A stretch of DNA of 64,000 bases from Rubrobacteraceae bacterium (GTDB lineage: Bacteria; Actinomycetota; Rubrobacteria; Rubrobacterales; Rubrobacteraceae), in the NCBI GenBank assembly GCA_030448125.1, contig JAUJNO010000001.1:311602-375601 (forward strand). The letters are read 5' to 3'. The notes under the pieces were generated by a model. That model saw nothing but the letters and a program-made list of their open reading frames with translations, was not told the origin of the DNA and did no database searches. Both the position numbers and the translations under genes were made by a program. Positions 34,997-43,725 of the stretch are shown here, in pieces. Each line of letters begins with the position of its first letter. The stretch's first letter is position 1.

Positions 34997-35186
34997 GTAG
35001 CGGTTAGGGATAACCCTAGAAAAGTATTAATCCGACCGCTAGTACCTGCGGAGATACCGAGGGTTTCGACAAATATGTCCGGCTGGTGTAAGGCCCGGCT
35101 GGAGGGTTGAGGCGTCGCAGTGGTGAGCGGCGCTGTGAGGGTCACGTGGCGTTGGGTTGAAGACGGAGTTTCGACGGAGGTAAGTG

Positions 35187-36065
35187 ATGGCGAAGAAGAA
35201 GACTACTATAACGCGGCAGCCGGAGCGGGAGAGCGAGACGCCGGAGCTCCTGGCCAAGTACCTGAGGCACATCGGGCAGGGTAATCTACTCACGCACCAG
35301 GAGGAGATAGACCTCTCCAATGCCGCCAAGGCTGGTGACAAGAAGGCTCGCCAGAGGTTGATCGAGAAGAACCTGAGGCTGGTCGTCTCGGTGGCAAAGA
35401 AGTACCGCGGCTACGGGCTGCCCTTCGAGGACCTCATCCAGGAGGGCAACATAGGGCTTATGAAGGCCGTGGAGAAGTACGACCCTGAGCGGGGCTTCCG
35501 CTTCTCCACCTACGCGACCTGGTGGGTTCGGCAGGCGGTGCAGCGTGCGGTGGCGGACAAGGGGCGCACGATCCGGGTGCCGGTACACATGACCGAGAAG
35601 ATCCGGAAGATGGCCCGGACCTACAACGAGCTCTCCGCCGAGTTCGAGCGCGAGCCCACCGACGAAGAGGTCGCGGAGCGGCTCGAGTGGACGGTCGACG
35701 AGGTGCGGGACGTCAAGGACGCGATGCCGGACGCCACCAGCCTCAACCAGTCCCTGACCTCGGACGACGACAGCTCGGAGCTCGGCGAGTTCGTCGAGGA
35801 CGAGCGGGCCTCCGACACGCCCGGTACGGTGATGCGGGAGATGGAGACCGCCCAGCTCGGCGAGGCCATAGAGCGGCTCCCGGAGCGCAACCGGTACGTC
35901 CTGGTCCGACGCTACGGCCTCGACGACCAGGCTCCCGCCACGCTCGCGCAGCTCAGCGAGGAGCTTGGCGTCTCCAGGGAGCGTATTCGCCAGCTCCAGC
36001 GCGAGGCGGAGCGGATGCTGAGGACCGGCGAGTACGGCCAGATCTCCAGCCACGCCGCCGCCTAG
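35187..36065 (+). CDS. RNA polymerase sigma-70 factor, RpoD/SigA type
   Basis: 292 aa from ATG 35187 (GGAGG six bases upstream; a GTG at 35184 is in frame). It lacks region 1.1 and begins with region 1.2 ([24 protein letters not shown]). Region 2 carries the core- and -10-binding signature [42 protein letters not shown]; region 3 follows, and region 4 has the -35 helix-turn-helix [25 protein letters not shown]. Either the primary factor or a close group 2 paralogue. Own promoter upstream and a strong terminator downstream make it monocistronic. Confidence 0.95.
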   Translation: MAKKKTTITRQPERESETPELLAKYLRHIGQGNLLTHQEEIDLSNAAKAGDKKARQRLIEKNLRLVVSVAKKYRGYGLPFEDLIQEGNIGLMKAVEKYDPERGFRFSTYATWWVRQAVQRAVADKGRTIRVPVHMTEKIRKMARTYNELSAEFEREPTDEEVAERLEWTVDEVRDVKDAMPDATSLNQSLTSDDDSSELGEFVEDERASDTPGTVMREMETAQLGEAIERLPERNRYVLVRRYGLDDQAPATLAQLSEELGVSRERIRQLQREAERMLRTGEYGQISSHAAA

Positions 36066-36084
36066 AGCGATACACGGCGCTATG

Positions 36085-36120
36085 AAGAGGGAGTTCCGAG
36101 ATCGGAACTCCCTCTTTTTT
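36085..36120 (+). terminator. rho-independent terminator of the sigma factor gene
   Basis: GAGGGAGTTCC and GGAACTCCCTC around GAGATC, followed by six T. A textbook intrinsic terminator 20 bp after the stop. Confidence 0.95.
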
Positions 36121-36239
36121 GTTGTTCGAATGCCTTCGTGAACGGTGCGCCCTGGTATGCCGGACGCGCGCCAAAGCGGGTTATGAGACGAGGGACGCCG
36201 GGCGGCGAGACGCAAGAGAAGGCAGGGGACCAACGACGA

Positions 36240-36685
36240 AGGTGCTCGTTCCGGTCGGCGGCGGAGATAAGGTCCTCCTTGCTGGCCGGGTAGCTCACGC
36301 CTTCCAGGCGGCGGTCCAGGAGGGGCACGCCGTGGCCCGCAACGTCCTCCGCGCCATAGACGGTAGCGGCGAGCTCGAACGCTTCGAGTACCGGCCCCTG
36401 GGACAGCTCGTGGAGTTGGGAGGATTCGCCGTTAACGAGGTCATGGGCGTCCGCTTCTCCGGTCTCCTGGCCTCTCTCTTCTGGCGAGCGACTTACCTAT
36501 TCAAGCTGGAGAGCCCCCAGAACCGGGCGCAGGTCGCGGCTGACTGTCTCCTCGGGGTCTTCTTCCGCCCCGCGGTTACCCAGATCCGGGACCTCATCGA
36601 GGAAGGGGAACGGGAACCGGACGAGGCGAGACCATCGGGAACGACGGAACCCGGCGGACAGCGAGGCGCGCGAGTAGAGTCTTAG
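36240..36685 (+). pseudogene. NADH dehydrogenase (type II) C-terminal fragment
   Basis: From about 36240 the frame encodes VAHAFQAAVQEGHAVARNVLRAIDG, then FEYRPLGQLVELGGFAVNEVMGVRFSGLLASLFWRATYLFKL, the quinone- and membrane-interacting C-terminus of NDH-2 flavoproteins. The FAD- and NADH-binding domains are missing; the open frame extends to 36119 but with unrelated sequence. The fragment begins right after the sigma factor terminator, so it is a truncated relic. Confidence 0.75.
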
Positions 36686-36789
36686 AGTCGAGCCGCGTCC
36701 TGACACCTTACTTCGCTGGGGGACGGAAGTGAGAAGAAGGGTACTCTCCGGAACCCACGGTCGAACAATGATCGGCCTTGCCCGAGCGT

Positions 36790-38403
36790 TTATCCAGAGT
36801 CGCCGGGCGTAGGTTCTTCGTATGCTTCGAACTCGGGACCTAGGGAGGCGGAGAAGATGGTGTTCAGGGCCCGCTCGCCGAGCGCATCCCGGACGAGGAA
36901 GTTGGGCTGGCTCCTGTCCAGGATGATGAACGGTACCGGCCGGGCCTGGACGACGCGGTTCTCGTACAGGACGATATCGGCGAAGATGCCGGTCGAGGTC
37001 TCCTCCGACCAGCTCTGGTCGAAGAGGAAGTTGCCCGTGCCGTAGAAGACGGGCTTGGCCTCGTACATCTCTATACCTTTGGGCCAGTGGGCGTGGCCGC
37101 CCACGAAGAGGTCGGCCCCCGCGTCCACGGCCGCGTGGGCGAGCTCCACCTGTTCCGGCTCGGGTGGCGCCGTGTACTCGATCCCCCAGTGCGGCATCAC
37201 TATGAGAAGGTCCACCTCGGGCCGCAACCGTTGTATGTCTTCCCTCACGACGTCCTCCTGGAGGGGAGCGGTGCCGGGGGCATCTTCCGTGGCCCAGGCC
37301 CACTCGTAGCTGGGCACGCCCTGGTAGGAGAGGACACCCACCTTCATCCCGCCGAGGTCGAAGATCATGGGCTCGCGGGTGGCGTCGAGGTCCATCCCGG
37401 CCCCGGCGTGCGAGATGCCGGCGTCGTCGAGGTGCCCCAGGGTCTCCTCCAGACCGGGCGCCCCCGCGTCCAGGACGTGGTTGTTCGCCAGAGTCACGCC
37501 ATCTATGCCGGCTTGATTTAGTATGGGCAGCAGCCGGAGGTCGCCGTTGAAGGTGGGCGCCTCGGGGTGGTAGACGGCGTTCTCGAGGACCGGGTTCTCG
37601 AAGTTCGCCAGCGTCAGGTCCGCACCCCTGAGATACTCCCTTACCTCGCCGCCCTCGCCCAGGCGCTCGGCGTCGAACTGGTAGACGAGCTCGGACTCCG
37701 AGTAGGGGTTGGGCACGAGTTCGCGCCCGGTGATGGTCGCGTAGCCGCCGTCGAGCGGGAAATCTATCCCCCTGCCCTCCTCGAAGACGGCGAAGGGCTG
37801 CCCGCGGTCGAGCACTATGTCCCCGGCTATGACGACCTTGCGCAGCTCTTCAGGGGTCGGGACGGTCGTGTCCCCGGATCTCAGGGGATAGTTTTCGAGG
37901 TCCGCCGCGTCCGGTTGCAGGAGCAACGCGCCGTCCACTGCCAGAGCCTTGACCCGTGGGTCGACCTCATCCCAGGGCACGAGCCCGATCGCCTCCGGGG
38001 TCCGGCTCACGTGGTCGAGGACCGCGTCCGTCGAGTCGAAGTCCTCGAAGTCGGAGCGGCCGAGCAACTCTCCCGCCGACTCGTGGAGCTCTCCGGGGAC
38101 CGCCAGCTCAGCGGCCTGGGACAGCTCGTCCGTGCTCGCGTCCTCCTGGGCAGAGGTCAGATGAGCGATCGGAACGAGCGAGGCCCGAAGATCGGAGCGG
38201 TCGTCCGTCGAAGGCGCCCGGGCGTCCTCGGACCCGGCTTTACCGGCGCGACCCTCACCGGTCTCTTCTCCGCCGGCTCGTTCTTCTCCGGTCCCTTCCT
38301 GGTCAGCCCCTTTTTCGTACTGCTCGCCAGAGCACGAGAACGATAGCAGGACCAGAACGACCGTTACTGCTATCGCCGCCGGTGCGTGTAGTGCCCTCTT
38401 CAA
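36790..38403 (-). CDS. CapA-family (PgsA-like) metallophosphatase-fold lipoprotein
   Basis: 537 aa. The N-terminus MKRALHAPAAIAVTVVLVLLSFSC is a signal peptide with a lipobox-like cysteine, followed by an acidic low-complexity linker. Residues about 60-180 resemble part of a periplasmic binding protein; the CapA domain begins near residue 190: VIAGDIVLDRG, LTLANFENPV, VTLANNHVLDAG, VMPHWGIEY, VGGHAHWPKG, FYGTGNFLFDQ, the Asp, Asn and His metal ligands of calcineurin-like enzymes. CapA proteins act in poly-gamma-glutamate capsule synthesis, but no capBC is nearby, so another envelope role is likely. TTG start. Confidence 0.9.
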   Translation of the reverse strand: MKRALHAPAAIAVTVVLVLLSFSCSGEQYEKGADQEGTGEERAGGEETGEGRAGKAGSEDARAPSTDDRSDLRASLVPIAHLTSAQEDASTDELSQAAELAVPGELHESAGELLGRSDFEDFDSTDAVLDHVSRTPEAIGLVPWDEVDPRVKALAVDGALLLQPDAADLENYPLRSGDTTVPTPEELRKVVIAGDIVLDRGQPFAVFEEGRGIDFPLDGGYATITGRELVPNPYSESELVYQFDAERLGEGGEVREYLRGADLTLANFENPVLENAVYHPEAPTFNGDLRLLPILNQAGIDGVTLANNHVLDAGAPGLEETLGHLDDAGISHAGAGMDLDATREPMIFDLGGMKVGVLSYQGVPSYEWAWATEDAPGTAPLQEDVVREDIQRLRPEVDLLIVMPHWGIEYTAPPEPEQVELAHAAVDAGADLFVGGHAHWPKGIEMYEAKPVFYGTGNFLFDQSWSEETSTGIFADIVLYENRVVQARPVPFIILDRSQPNFLVRDALGERALNTIFSASLGPEFEAYEEPTPGDSG

Positions 38404-38657
38404 GGACGGTTCTCCCCCTGGCGCCGAGAGGTTGCTTCCTGCTCCACAACTCTATCAAGAAGGACCGGAAATCGCTCGCAACGGTAACCCGGAAGGAGGC
38501 TGGGCCGGCCATATAGCGGTTTGCGTTGGTGTCGACCCCTCGATCCTACGTCCGTTCGGAGCGCTGCAACGGATTCTCGGATATCTCTTGCTTGCCCCAA
38601 CGCTCATCTTCAGAGGGCTGCCTCAATACTTGTGAAGACCACCTTAAGCCTCTCGTA
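38404..38657. other. divergent intergenic region
   Basis: Left part of the 404-bp gap between the CapA gene and the 70-aa orphan. Apart from the operator-like array to its right, nothing gene-like is supported. Confidence 0.4.
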
Positions 38658-38720
38658 AGGGACAAATGCCTATACAACTACGGGACAAATGCCTATGCGG
38701 ATATAGGACATATTTCCTAT
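38658..38720 (+). promoter_or_regulatory. three copies of a 16-bp operator-like motif
   Basis: AGGGACAAATGCCTAT at 38658, CGGGACAAATGCCTAT at 38681 and AGGACATATTTCCTAT at 38705, spaced 23 and 24 bp. The third is nearly palindromic (ATAGGA...TCCTAT). The GGGAC-N4-GCC core resembles boxes of DosR/NarL-class regulators. It ends about 90 bp before the 70-aa gene, which it probably controls. Confidence 0.55.
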
Positions 38721-38807
38721 ATATCCGAGGCCTTGCCCACCCTAAGATGCCGGGTAGAAGCGGTCCACCGGAGACCGCTAGAAATAGAGCAGAGGAGTAG
38801 CAAAGAC

Positions 38808-39020
38808 ATGAGGAGCGCACAGTACCAGTCAGCATCGGATCGCACGGCCCAAATCCTTCGGGAATCGGCCATAGTGTCCAGGGCCATAGCCCGCCACCAG
38901 CGAGAAGCTACATACCAGGGTAGGATCCAGGAGGCCCGTGAGATGCAGGCCTTGCTCTCTGGAGTATCCAGGATGGTTCTCGAGTTTACCCTACCGCACC
39001 AGCAATCCAACGTAGCTTAG
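38808..39020 (+). CDS. hypothetical 70-aa protein
   Basis: ATG 38808 with GAGGAG eleven bases upstream. The protein is mostly helical and charged (SASDRTAQILRESAIVSRAIARHQ, REMQALLSGVSRMVLEF); no domain is recognised. Support comes from its codon use, the ribosome site, the operator array upstream and the terminator 30 bp downstream. It may be a stress-induced small protein; that is a guess from the array. Confidence 0.6.
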   Translation: MRSAQYQSASDRTAQILRESAIVSRAIARHQREATYQGRIQEAREMQALLSGVSRMVLEFTLPHQQSNVA

Positions 39021-39050
39021 ACGCCAGAGAATCTCCTGAAGACGAGCGAA

Positions 39051-39080
39051 AAGGGGCGGTTATGGGACCGCCCCTTCGCC
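39051..39080. terminator. bidirectional terminator
   Basis: AAGGGGCGGT and ACCGCCCCTT around TATGGG. On the plus strand TCGCCTT follows; on the minus strand TTCGCTCG. It separates the converging 70-aa and LPxTG genes. Confidence 0.8.
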
Positions 39081-39097
39081 TTCCGGCGTGTCCGCCG

Positions 39098-40720
39098 CTA
39101 CCTGGCGTACCTGCGGGCGAACTTGCGGATCAGGAAGCCGCCCGAGATGAGCAGGGCGCCCGCGCCGAGCGTCGTGAGGGCCATACTGCCGCCCGTGTTG
39201 GGGAGGAGGCCCCGGACCCCGCCGGTGATGCCGCCCAAAGACGTCCCGCTACCGGAGCCGCCGTTACCGGAGCCGCCGCTGCCGGAGCCGCCGCTGCCGG
39301 GGAACGAGACGTTGGCCTTGAACGTTGCGTCTTCGTAGAAGGTCTTCGTGCCGAAGTGCTTTATCACGGTGAAAGGTTCGCCGGGAGCCGTGCCACTGTG
39401 GCTTTCACGCGTTCCGGTGCCCTGCGTGATCCAGACGGTAATGGGACGGCCCGCCGGTACGTCTATGGAGCCGGTGTATACACCGTCATCGTCCGGGTCG
39501 GCGAGCTGCACCGACTCGTCCAGCCATATGTCCGCGAGGTCCACGCCGGCCATGCCGAAGAACGTGGCGTTGGCGGGAGGCTCGCCTTTTACCGTTAGCT
39601 CGAAGTCGAGCGTGACGAAGCCGCCACCGGGGCCGCCGGGGGGCGCGTCCACCCTGGCGACCTCGACGAGGGGTGGACCGCCGTCGAGGCCATCCTCGTA
39701 CCCGGGGACCAGCGCGCCGTGGATCGTGACCAGCTTTCCCGCGTAGACTTCGAGGGGAACGCTCTCGCTCGTGAGGGCGTAGACCGGCTCTTCCGTGTCG
39801 TCGTCGATGAGGGCGTGGGTGCCGTACTGGAAGCTCGTCGTCTCCAGCTCCTCGAGCACGCCCGTCGCCGCTACCTCGTCCGGGTCGGGCTCCTCATCGA
39901 ACGAGACGCTCGCTGAGAAGGTCTTGTCCCCCTCGATCAGCACCTCGCCGAAGTCCTTTAGCACGGTGTCCCGGGAGTGGTAAGCGCCGGGTTGCGTCTG
40001 CACTATCTGGACCGGTAGCGAGACTGGCTCGGTGTCCGGCGGCGCCGGTCCCGGTGGGAACTTCGGCACGGTCGTGCTGCCGGTGTAGACGCCGTCGCCG
40101 TCCGGGTCCGTGAGCGGCGCCCGGATACCTCCCTCGGCCGGTATGAAGCCGAAGAAGCTCGCGTCCGCCGGGGGCTCGCCCTCGACGGTGAGCTCGAACG
40201 AAAGCGTAGCCGTCGTGCCCGGCGCCGGGCCCGGCCCGTCCCCGGAAGGTTCCAGGATCACGATGCTGCCGGCCTTCCCCTGCGATGGGTAAGACTCGGC
40301 CACGTCTCCCGCGTACGTGGCCTCCACCAACTGCCCGGCCCGCAGGTCGCCGAACGCGGCCGGAACCTGTTCTCCGCCCTGTTGCCGGAGTATCTCGGTC
40401 TCGCCGGTTACGGTGAAGGCGCCCTTGGCCGACCCCGACTCGTCGGCGGGGTCCTCCTCCACCAGCACCACGGCCCCCGAGATGCTCGTGATGGTGCCCC
40501 GGACACTACCACCGGAACCTGTCCGTGCTTCCGTCTTCGGTTCCGGCTGAGGCTCCGTCTCTGTCTTCGTCTCCGCTTTCGGTTGCGTCTCTTTCGTCTC
40601 CTTCGTTTGGGGGTCCGGCTCCGTCTGTGCCAGGGCAGGGACGGCCGCCAGGGTCCCTAGCGCCAGCGCCAGCATTACCGTCGTCAGGATCAGCTTCTTC
40701 CGGATCGAACTCTTACTCAT
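39098..40720 (-). CDS. LPxTG-anchored surface protein with duplicated modules
   Basis: 540 aa. Signal peptide (residues 1-31, ending AVPALA), a Thr/Lys/Glu/Pro-rich stalk, then about 70 residues of beta-rich sequence (GSVRGTITSISGAVVLVEEDP). Two copies of a module follow: TLSFELTVEGEPPADASFFG...DPDGDGVYTGSTTVP and TLDFELTVKGEPPANATFFG...DPDDDGVYTGSIDVP, separated by a second copy of the beta-rich part. A Gly/Ser repeat, the LPNTG sortase motif, a hydrophobic helix and an Arg-rich tail end it. Covalent wall anchoring by a sortase encoded elsewhere is expected. AGAAGGAG upstream of ATG. Confidence 0.92.
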   Translation of the reverse strand: MSKSSIRKKLILTTVMLALALGTLAAVPALAQTEPDPQTKETKETQPKAETKTETEPQPEPKTEARTGSGGSVRGTITSISGAVVLVEEDPADESGSAKGAFTVTGETEILRQQGGEQVPAAFGDLRAGQLVEATYAGDVAESYPSQGKAGSIVILEPSGDGPGPAPGTTATLSFELTVEGEPPADASFFGFIPAEGGIRAPLTDPDGDGVYTGSTTVPKFPPGPAPPDTEPVSLPVQIVQTQPGAYHSRDTVLKDFGEVLIEGDKTFSASVSFDEEPDPDEVAATGVLEELETTSFQYGTHALIDDDTEEPVYALTSESVPLEVYAGKLVTIHGALVPGYEDGLDGGPPLVEVARVDAPPGGPGGGFVTLDFELTVKGEPPANATFFGMAGVDLADIWLDESVQLADPDDDGVYTGSIDVPAGRPITVWITQGTGTRESHSGTAPGEPFTVIKHFGTKTFYEDATFKANVSFPGSGGSGSGGSGNGGSGSGTSLGGITGGVRGLLPNTGGSMALTTLGAGALLISGGFLIRKFARRYAR

Positions 40721-40978
40721 AACGCTTCTCCTTCTCTTCGAGGCTCGACAAAAACTCTATGGCATAACTCTGGCGCGCCGGGCGCGGATCCGCATCGTCC
40801 GTTCGGATGAGTTCGACCGCCCGAAAGGATGATCCTAACTGGCGAGGGGGCCGTGGCCGGCGCCGGCGGATGGGCGAGCGGGAGCACGATGTACAGTGTT
40901 CGCTACTACAGCCCTCGCGCCATACGGTTGGCCATAATAATTGTCTGTAGGACAGCGAAGATCAGGGAGGAAAAGACC

Positions 40979-41194
40979 ATCGTACTCAAGAACGAAGTCG
41001 ATTACGTGGACCTCCAGAGAGCCGCCGAGCTTCTCGGGATGAGCCAGCGTGCCGTGCGCAACCTGGCGGCCCGGCGGCGACTGGAGGTCAAGAGGGAGGG
41101 CGAGGGCGCGGCGGCGCGGCTCGTGGTCTCCCTGGCCTCCGTGGAGATGCTGCGTTTGGAGCGCCGGGCGGCGGGCAAAGACTCGAAGGTTTAG
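40979..41194 (+). CDS. excisionase-like helix-turn-helix protein
   Basis: The conserved part reads VDLQRAAELLGMSQRAVRNLAARRRLEVKREGEG, a winged helix-turn-helix of the MerR/excisionase kind. The frame is open from 40829 and an ATG exists at 40889, yet the best ribosome site (AGGGAGG, 40965-40970) lies eight bases before an ATC at 40979-40981, after which the protein would read (M)VLKNEVDYVDLQ, a natural start. So either ATC initiates, the base is wrong, or translation begins at 40889. Divergent from the LPxTG gene; could regulate it. Confidence 0.6.
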   Translation: MVLKNEVDYVDLQRAAELLGMSQRAVRNLAARRRLEVKREGEGAAARLVVSLASVEMLRLERRAAGKDSKV

Positions 41195-41249
41195 ACACGC
41201 CCCGGCACGCCGCTGCGTCGCGCGTCGCGCGGCACTCGGAAGGAGAGGC

Positions 41250-41801
41250 ATGAAAGAGTACCGGCAGACCCAGACCATCGACGCCCCGGCCGGGGAGGTC
41301 TTCGCGTGGCTCTCAGACGTGGGCAACCTGCCCAAGTACCTGCCCCCCGTGACCGACGCCTCCATCGAAGGTCCCTCGGCCGAGGGCGTCCCCGGCGAGC
41401 GGCTCCGGGCCACGCTCGAGTACCCTGACGGAGGCTCCTTCGACAGCGAGGGGTACTTCAGCGTCGACGAGGGCGCGAGATGCATGGAGTGGGGCGCGGA
41501 GGTCCAGCGCGACTACTCGGGCTGGCTCACCGTCGCGGAGGCGGACGGCGGCGGGAGCGAGGTGACGGTGCATCTGTCGTTCGGGGAGCGTACCGTGGAG
41601 CCTGGGATCCGGGAGGAGACGCCCGAGGGGCGCGACCCGCTCGCGGAGGGGATCTCGGCGACGCTGGAGTCTATCCGCAGGCAGATCGAGGAAGGGACCG
41701 GCAAGGTGCAGCCCCCGCCGCAGCCCCCGGGCGCCGAGCCGCCGACCGATGAAAACCCGGCGGTGGTCGACGAGCGCCCGCCCGGCGCGCCGCGGAGGTA
41801 G
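41250..41801 (+). CDS. SRPBCC family (polyketide cyclase/START-like) protein
   Basis: 183 aa from ATG 41250 with AGGAGAGG upstream. The N-terminal 140 residues follow the SRPBCC ligand-binding fold (QTIDAPAGEVFAWLSDVGNLPKYLPPVTDASIEG); the last 45 residues are Pro-rich and disordered. Such proteins bind hydrophobic ligands; the ligand is unknown. Confidence 0.85.
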   Translation: MKEYRQTQTIDAPAGEVFAWLSDVGNLPKYLPPVTDASIEGPSAEGVPGERLRATLEYPDGGSFDSEGYFSVDEGARCMEWGAEVQRDYSGWLTVAEADGGGSEVTVHLSFGERTVEPGIREETPEGRDPLAEGISATLESIRRQIEEGTGKVQPPPQPPGAEPPTDENPAVVDERPPGAPRR

Positions 41802-42087
41802 ATCCACATCCGGGAGCGGTAGGGGACCGTACCGGCACGAGCGGTAGGTTGATAGCCCTCCCGTCCGCGACTTTGACCAGCAGTCCCGCGAATGATGGTT
41901 TCGTTGGGGAGGATCGCGAAGCGAACCTCCTCCTAATTCCTCATTCCTTCTCCGTTAAGGGATTGCGCCAACGTCCTTACGCAAGTTGATACCCGCGCGC
42001 TCCGCCGCCGAGGCTCCGCGCCCTGCCGAACGAGGGCGTCTCCGAGATGGAGTCGTCGGAGGAGACGTCGTCTCCCGGGTGCTGTTC
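41802..42087. other. intergenic region
   Basis: 286 bp between the SRPBCC gene and the converging small ORF. A GGGAGGATCGCGAAGCGAACCTCC hairpin-like stretch near 41907-41932 is the only structure seen; no gene. Confidence 0.4.
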
Positions 42088-42231
42088 TTAGCCGGGGACC
42101 TTTTCGGGCTCTCTCTCGGGGACCTGCTCCTCCCGGCGCTCTTCTTTGCGGCGCTCGGGTGTCGGTTCCTCCAGGGGCTCCACGACCTCTTCGCGCTCGG
42201 GCTTCTCGTCGCCGCCGGCGTGTATCCTCAC
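42088..42231 (-). CDS. small charged protein coupled to the upstream hypothetical
   Basis: 47 aa from a GTG that overlaps the TGA of the preceding gene (GTGA), with GGAGG inside that gene nine bases before. Composition is extreme: almost entirely Glu, Lys, Arg, Pro (EKPEREEVVEPLEEPTPERR). No domain. The overlap and site argue that it is translated; low complexity argues caution. Confidence 0.4.
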   Translation of the reverse strand: MRIHAGGDEKPEREEVVEPLEEPTPERRKEERREEQVPEREPEKVPG

Positions 42232-42743
42232 CACTTGCTCGCCTCCATCTCCGAATGTACGCGTAGCTCCTCCGAATCCTCCACCACTTCCGCTCCCAGC
42301 AGGTCCGCGATGCGAAAGAGCTTGTCTTCCGAGAGGCGCGGGAACGCCCCTCCGCCCCCGCGCGGCCGGACGAAGGCCACGGGGAGGGCTTTCTCGGCCC
42401 TGAAGAAGGAGCGATCCTCGTGGTGTATCACCTGACCCCACGCCAGCACGGAGCCTACGACGTACGGGAGGCGGTGCGTCTCCTGTACCGGCTCGTAGCG
42501 GGCGTACAGCCCGCAGGTGCAACCGAAGCTCGGGGCGGCCTCGCAGGGGCTGCTCCTTACGAGCGGCTTGCCCGGGTCCCCCTGGACGCGGGGCGGGCAG
42601 TAGGCCACGGTCGGCTCCGTCAAGGACCAGGCGCGGTGGCAGGTTTGGGCGTACAGGCTCTCGGAGGGGGCTACCCACTTGCCGGGTATCACCCTCCACA
42701 CCCTGTATCCGAGGACGACGCCGGTCCTGTCGGGGATCCGCAT
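42228..42743 (-). CDS. hypothetical protein with Cys-rich centre
   Basis: 171 aa. Features: an opening GYRVWRVIPGKWV strand pair, cysteines at TCHRAW, AYCPP, SPCEAAPSFGCTCGLYARY, then VVGSVLAWGQVIHHEDRSFFRAEKALPVAF. The His/Cys arrangement could bind a metal. Similar 'GYR-WR...C-CGLYA' proteins are widespread in actinobacteria without known function; that statement is from memory. Ribosome site is weak. Confidence 0.65.
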   Translation of the reverse strand: MRIPDRTGVVLGYRVWRVIPGKWVAPSESLYAQTCHRAWSLTEPTVAYCPPRVQGDPGKPLVRSSPCEAAPSFGCTCGLYARYEPVQETHRLPYVVGSVLAWGQVIHHEDRSFFRAEKALPVAFVRPRGGGGAFPRLSEDKLFRIADLLGAEVVEDSEELRVHSEMEASKW

Positions 42744-42983
42744 GCCTCTATATTACCGCCCTTGCGCGCAATAATCCGCCTACCGGCCGGCAGGCGGGGC
42801 GTCTCTACCTCCCGATGAGACGCCAGCTACCCCAGGGGCCATCCAGGGTCGTGTCCCCTTCCGCTCCGCTCGCGTGTTCGTGACTTTCGGGAGTTGTATC
42901 TTTTTGGGTTCATGATTCTCTTGAGGCCGTGCCGGGAAGATACCGGGTGAGGCGGACTCGAGCAATGGAGGAGAGTGGGAGAG

Positions 42984-43622
42984 ATGAGCGAGCGAGAAGG
43001 TCAGCGGTTCGACAGCCCGCTCGAGGGCGAGCGTGGCAGCACTGCCATAGGGGACGGCGTCGTCTCCAGGATAGCCGGCATGGCGGCCGGGGAGGTAGAG
43101 GGCGTTTTCATGGGCGGCAGCGCCTCGCGGACCGCCGGAGGGGTACTCGAGAGTGTAACGGGCTCGGACAGCCAGAAGCGCGGCGTCTCCGTCGAGGTCG
43201 GCAGGACTGAGACCGCTATAGACCTCACGGTGGGGATCGAGTACGGCAGGAACATCCTGGATCTCGTAGGGCAGGTCCGCAACAGGGTCACCCAACGCGT
43301 CGAGAGCCTTACGGGGCTCCGGATCACGGAGCTAAACGTGACCGTGAGCGACATCATCTTCCACGAAGGGGAGAGAGACGGGCAAGAAGAGCGCCGTAGC
43401 CTGGAGGGCGGATCAGACTATGAAGACCGGCCGCGAGTGCAGCGAACGGAGGAGATCGGGGCCGGCGCTCGAGAGAGCGGATCGGAACGCCGTGGGCCGC
43501 TGGACGAAGACGAGACCCGCGAGTTGAGGGTGGGGGACGAAGAGATAGACGAAACGCGCCGGATGCCCGGAGAAGACGAAACCGGGCGCGAAAGGCGCCG
43601 CGACAGGCGTCGCGGGAGTTAA
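42984..43622 (+). CDS. Asp23/Gls24 family envelope stress protein
   Basis: 212 aa from ATG 42984 (GGAGGAGAG upstream; an earlier GTG 42975 is in frame). Residues about 15-125 are the Asp23/Gls24 domain (GSTAIGDGVVSRIAGMAAGEVEGV, AIDLTVGIEYGRNILDLVGQVRNRVTQRVESLTGL, ELNVTVSDIIF). The last 90 residues are highly charged and probably disordered, an extension most family members lack. The family is linked to alkaline and envelope stress. Confidence 0.9.
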   Translation: MSEREGQRFDSPLEGERGSTAIGDGVVSRIAGMAAGEVEGVFMGGSASRTAGGVLESVTGSDSQKRGVSVEVGRTETAIDLTVGIEYGRNILDLVGQVRNRVTQRVESLTGLRITELNVTVSDIIFHEGERDGQEERRSLEGGSDYEDRPRVQRTEEIGAGARESGSERRGPLDEDETRELRVGDEEIDETRRMPGEDETGRERRRDRRRGS

Positions 43623-43725
43623 GTTCTCTTTGGGGAACGCGGTGGTAGCGGAAAAAGGGGATCCAGCGACCTTTTCACTCTCCGGCGAGAGGTTGGGACA
43701 GCTCTGCCGGTAGGCTATTAATCAC

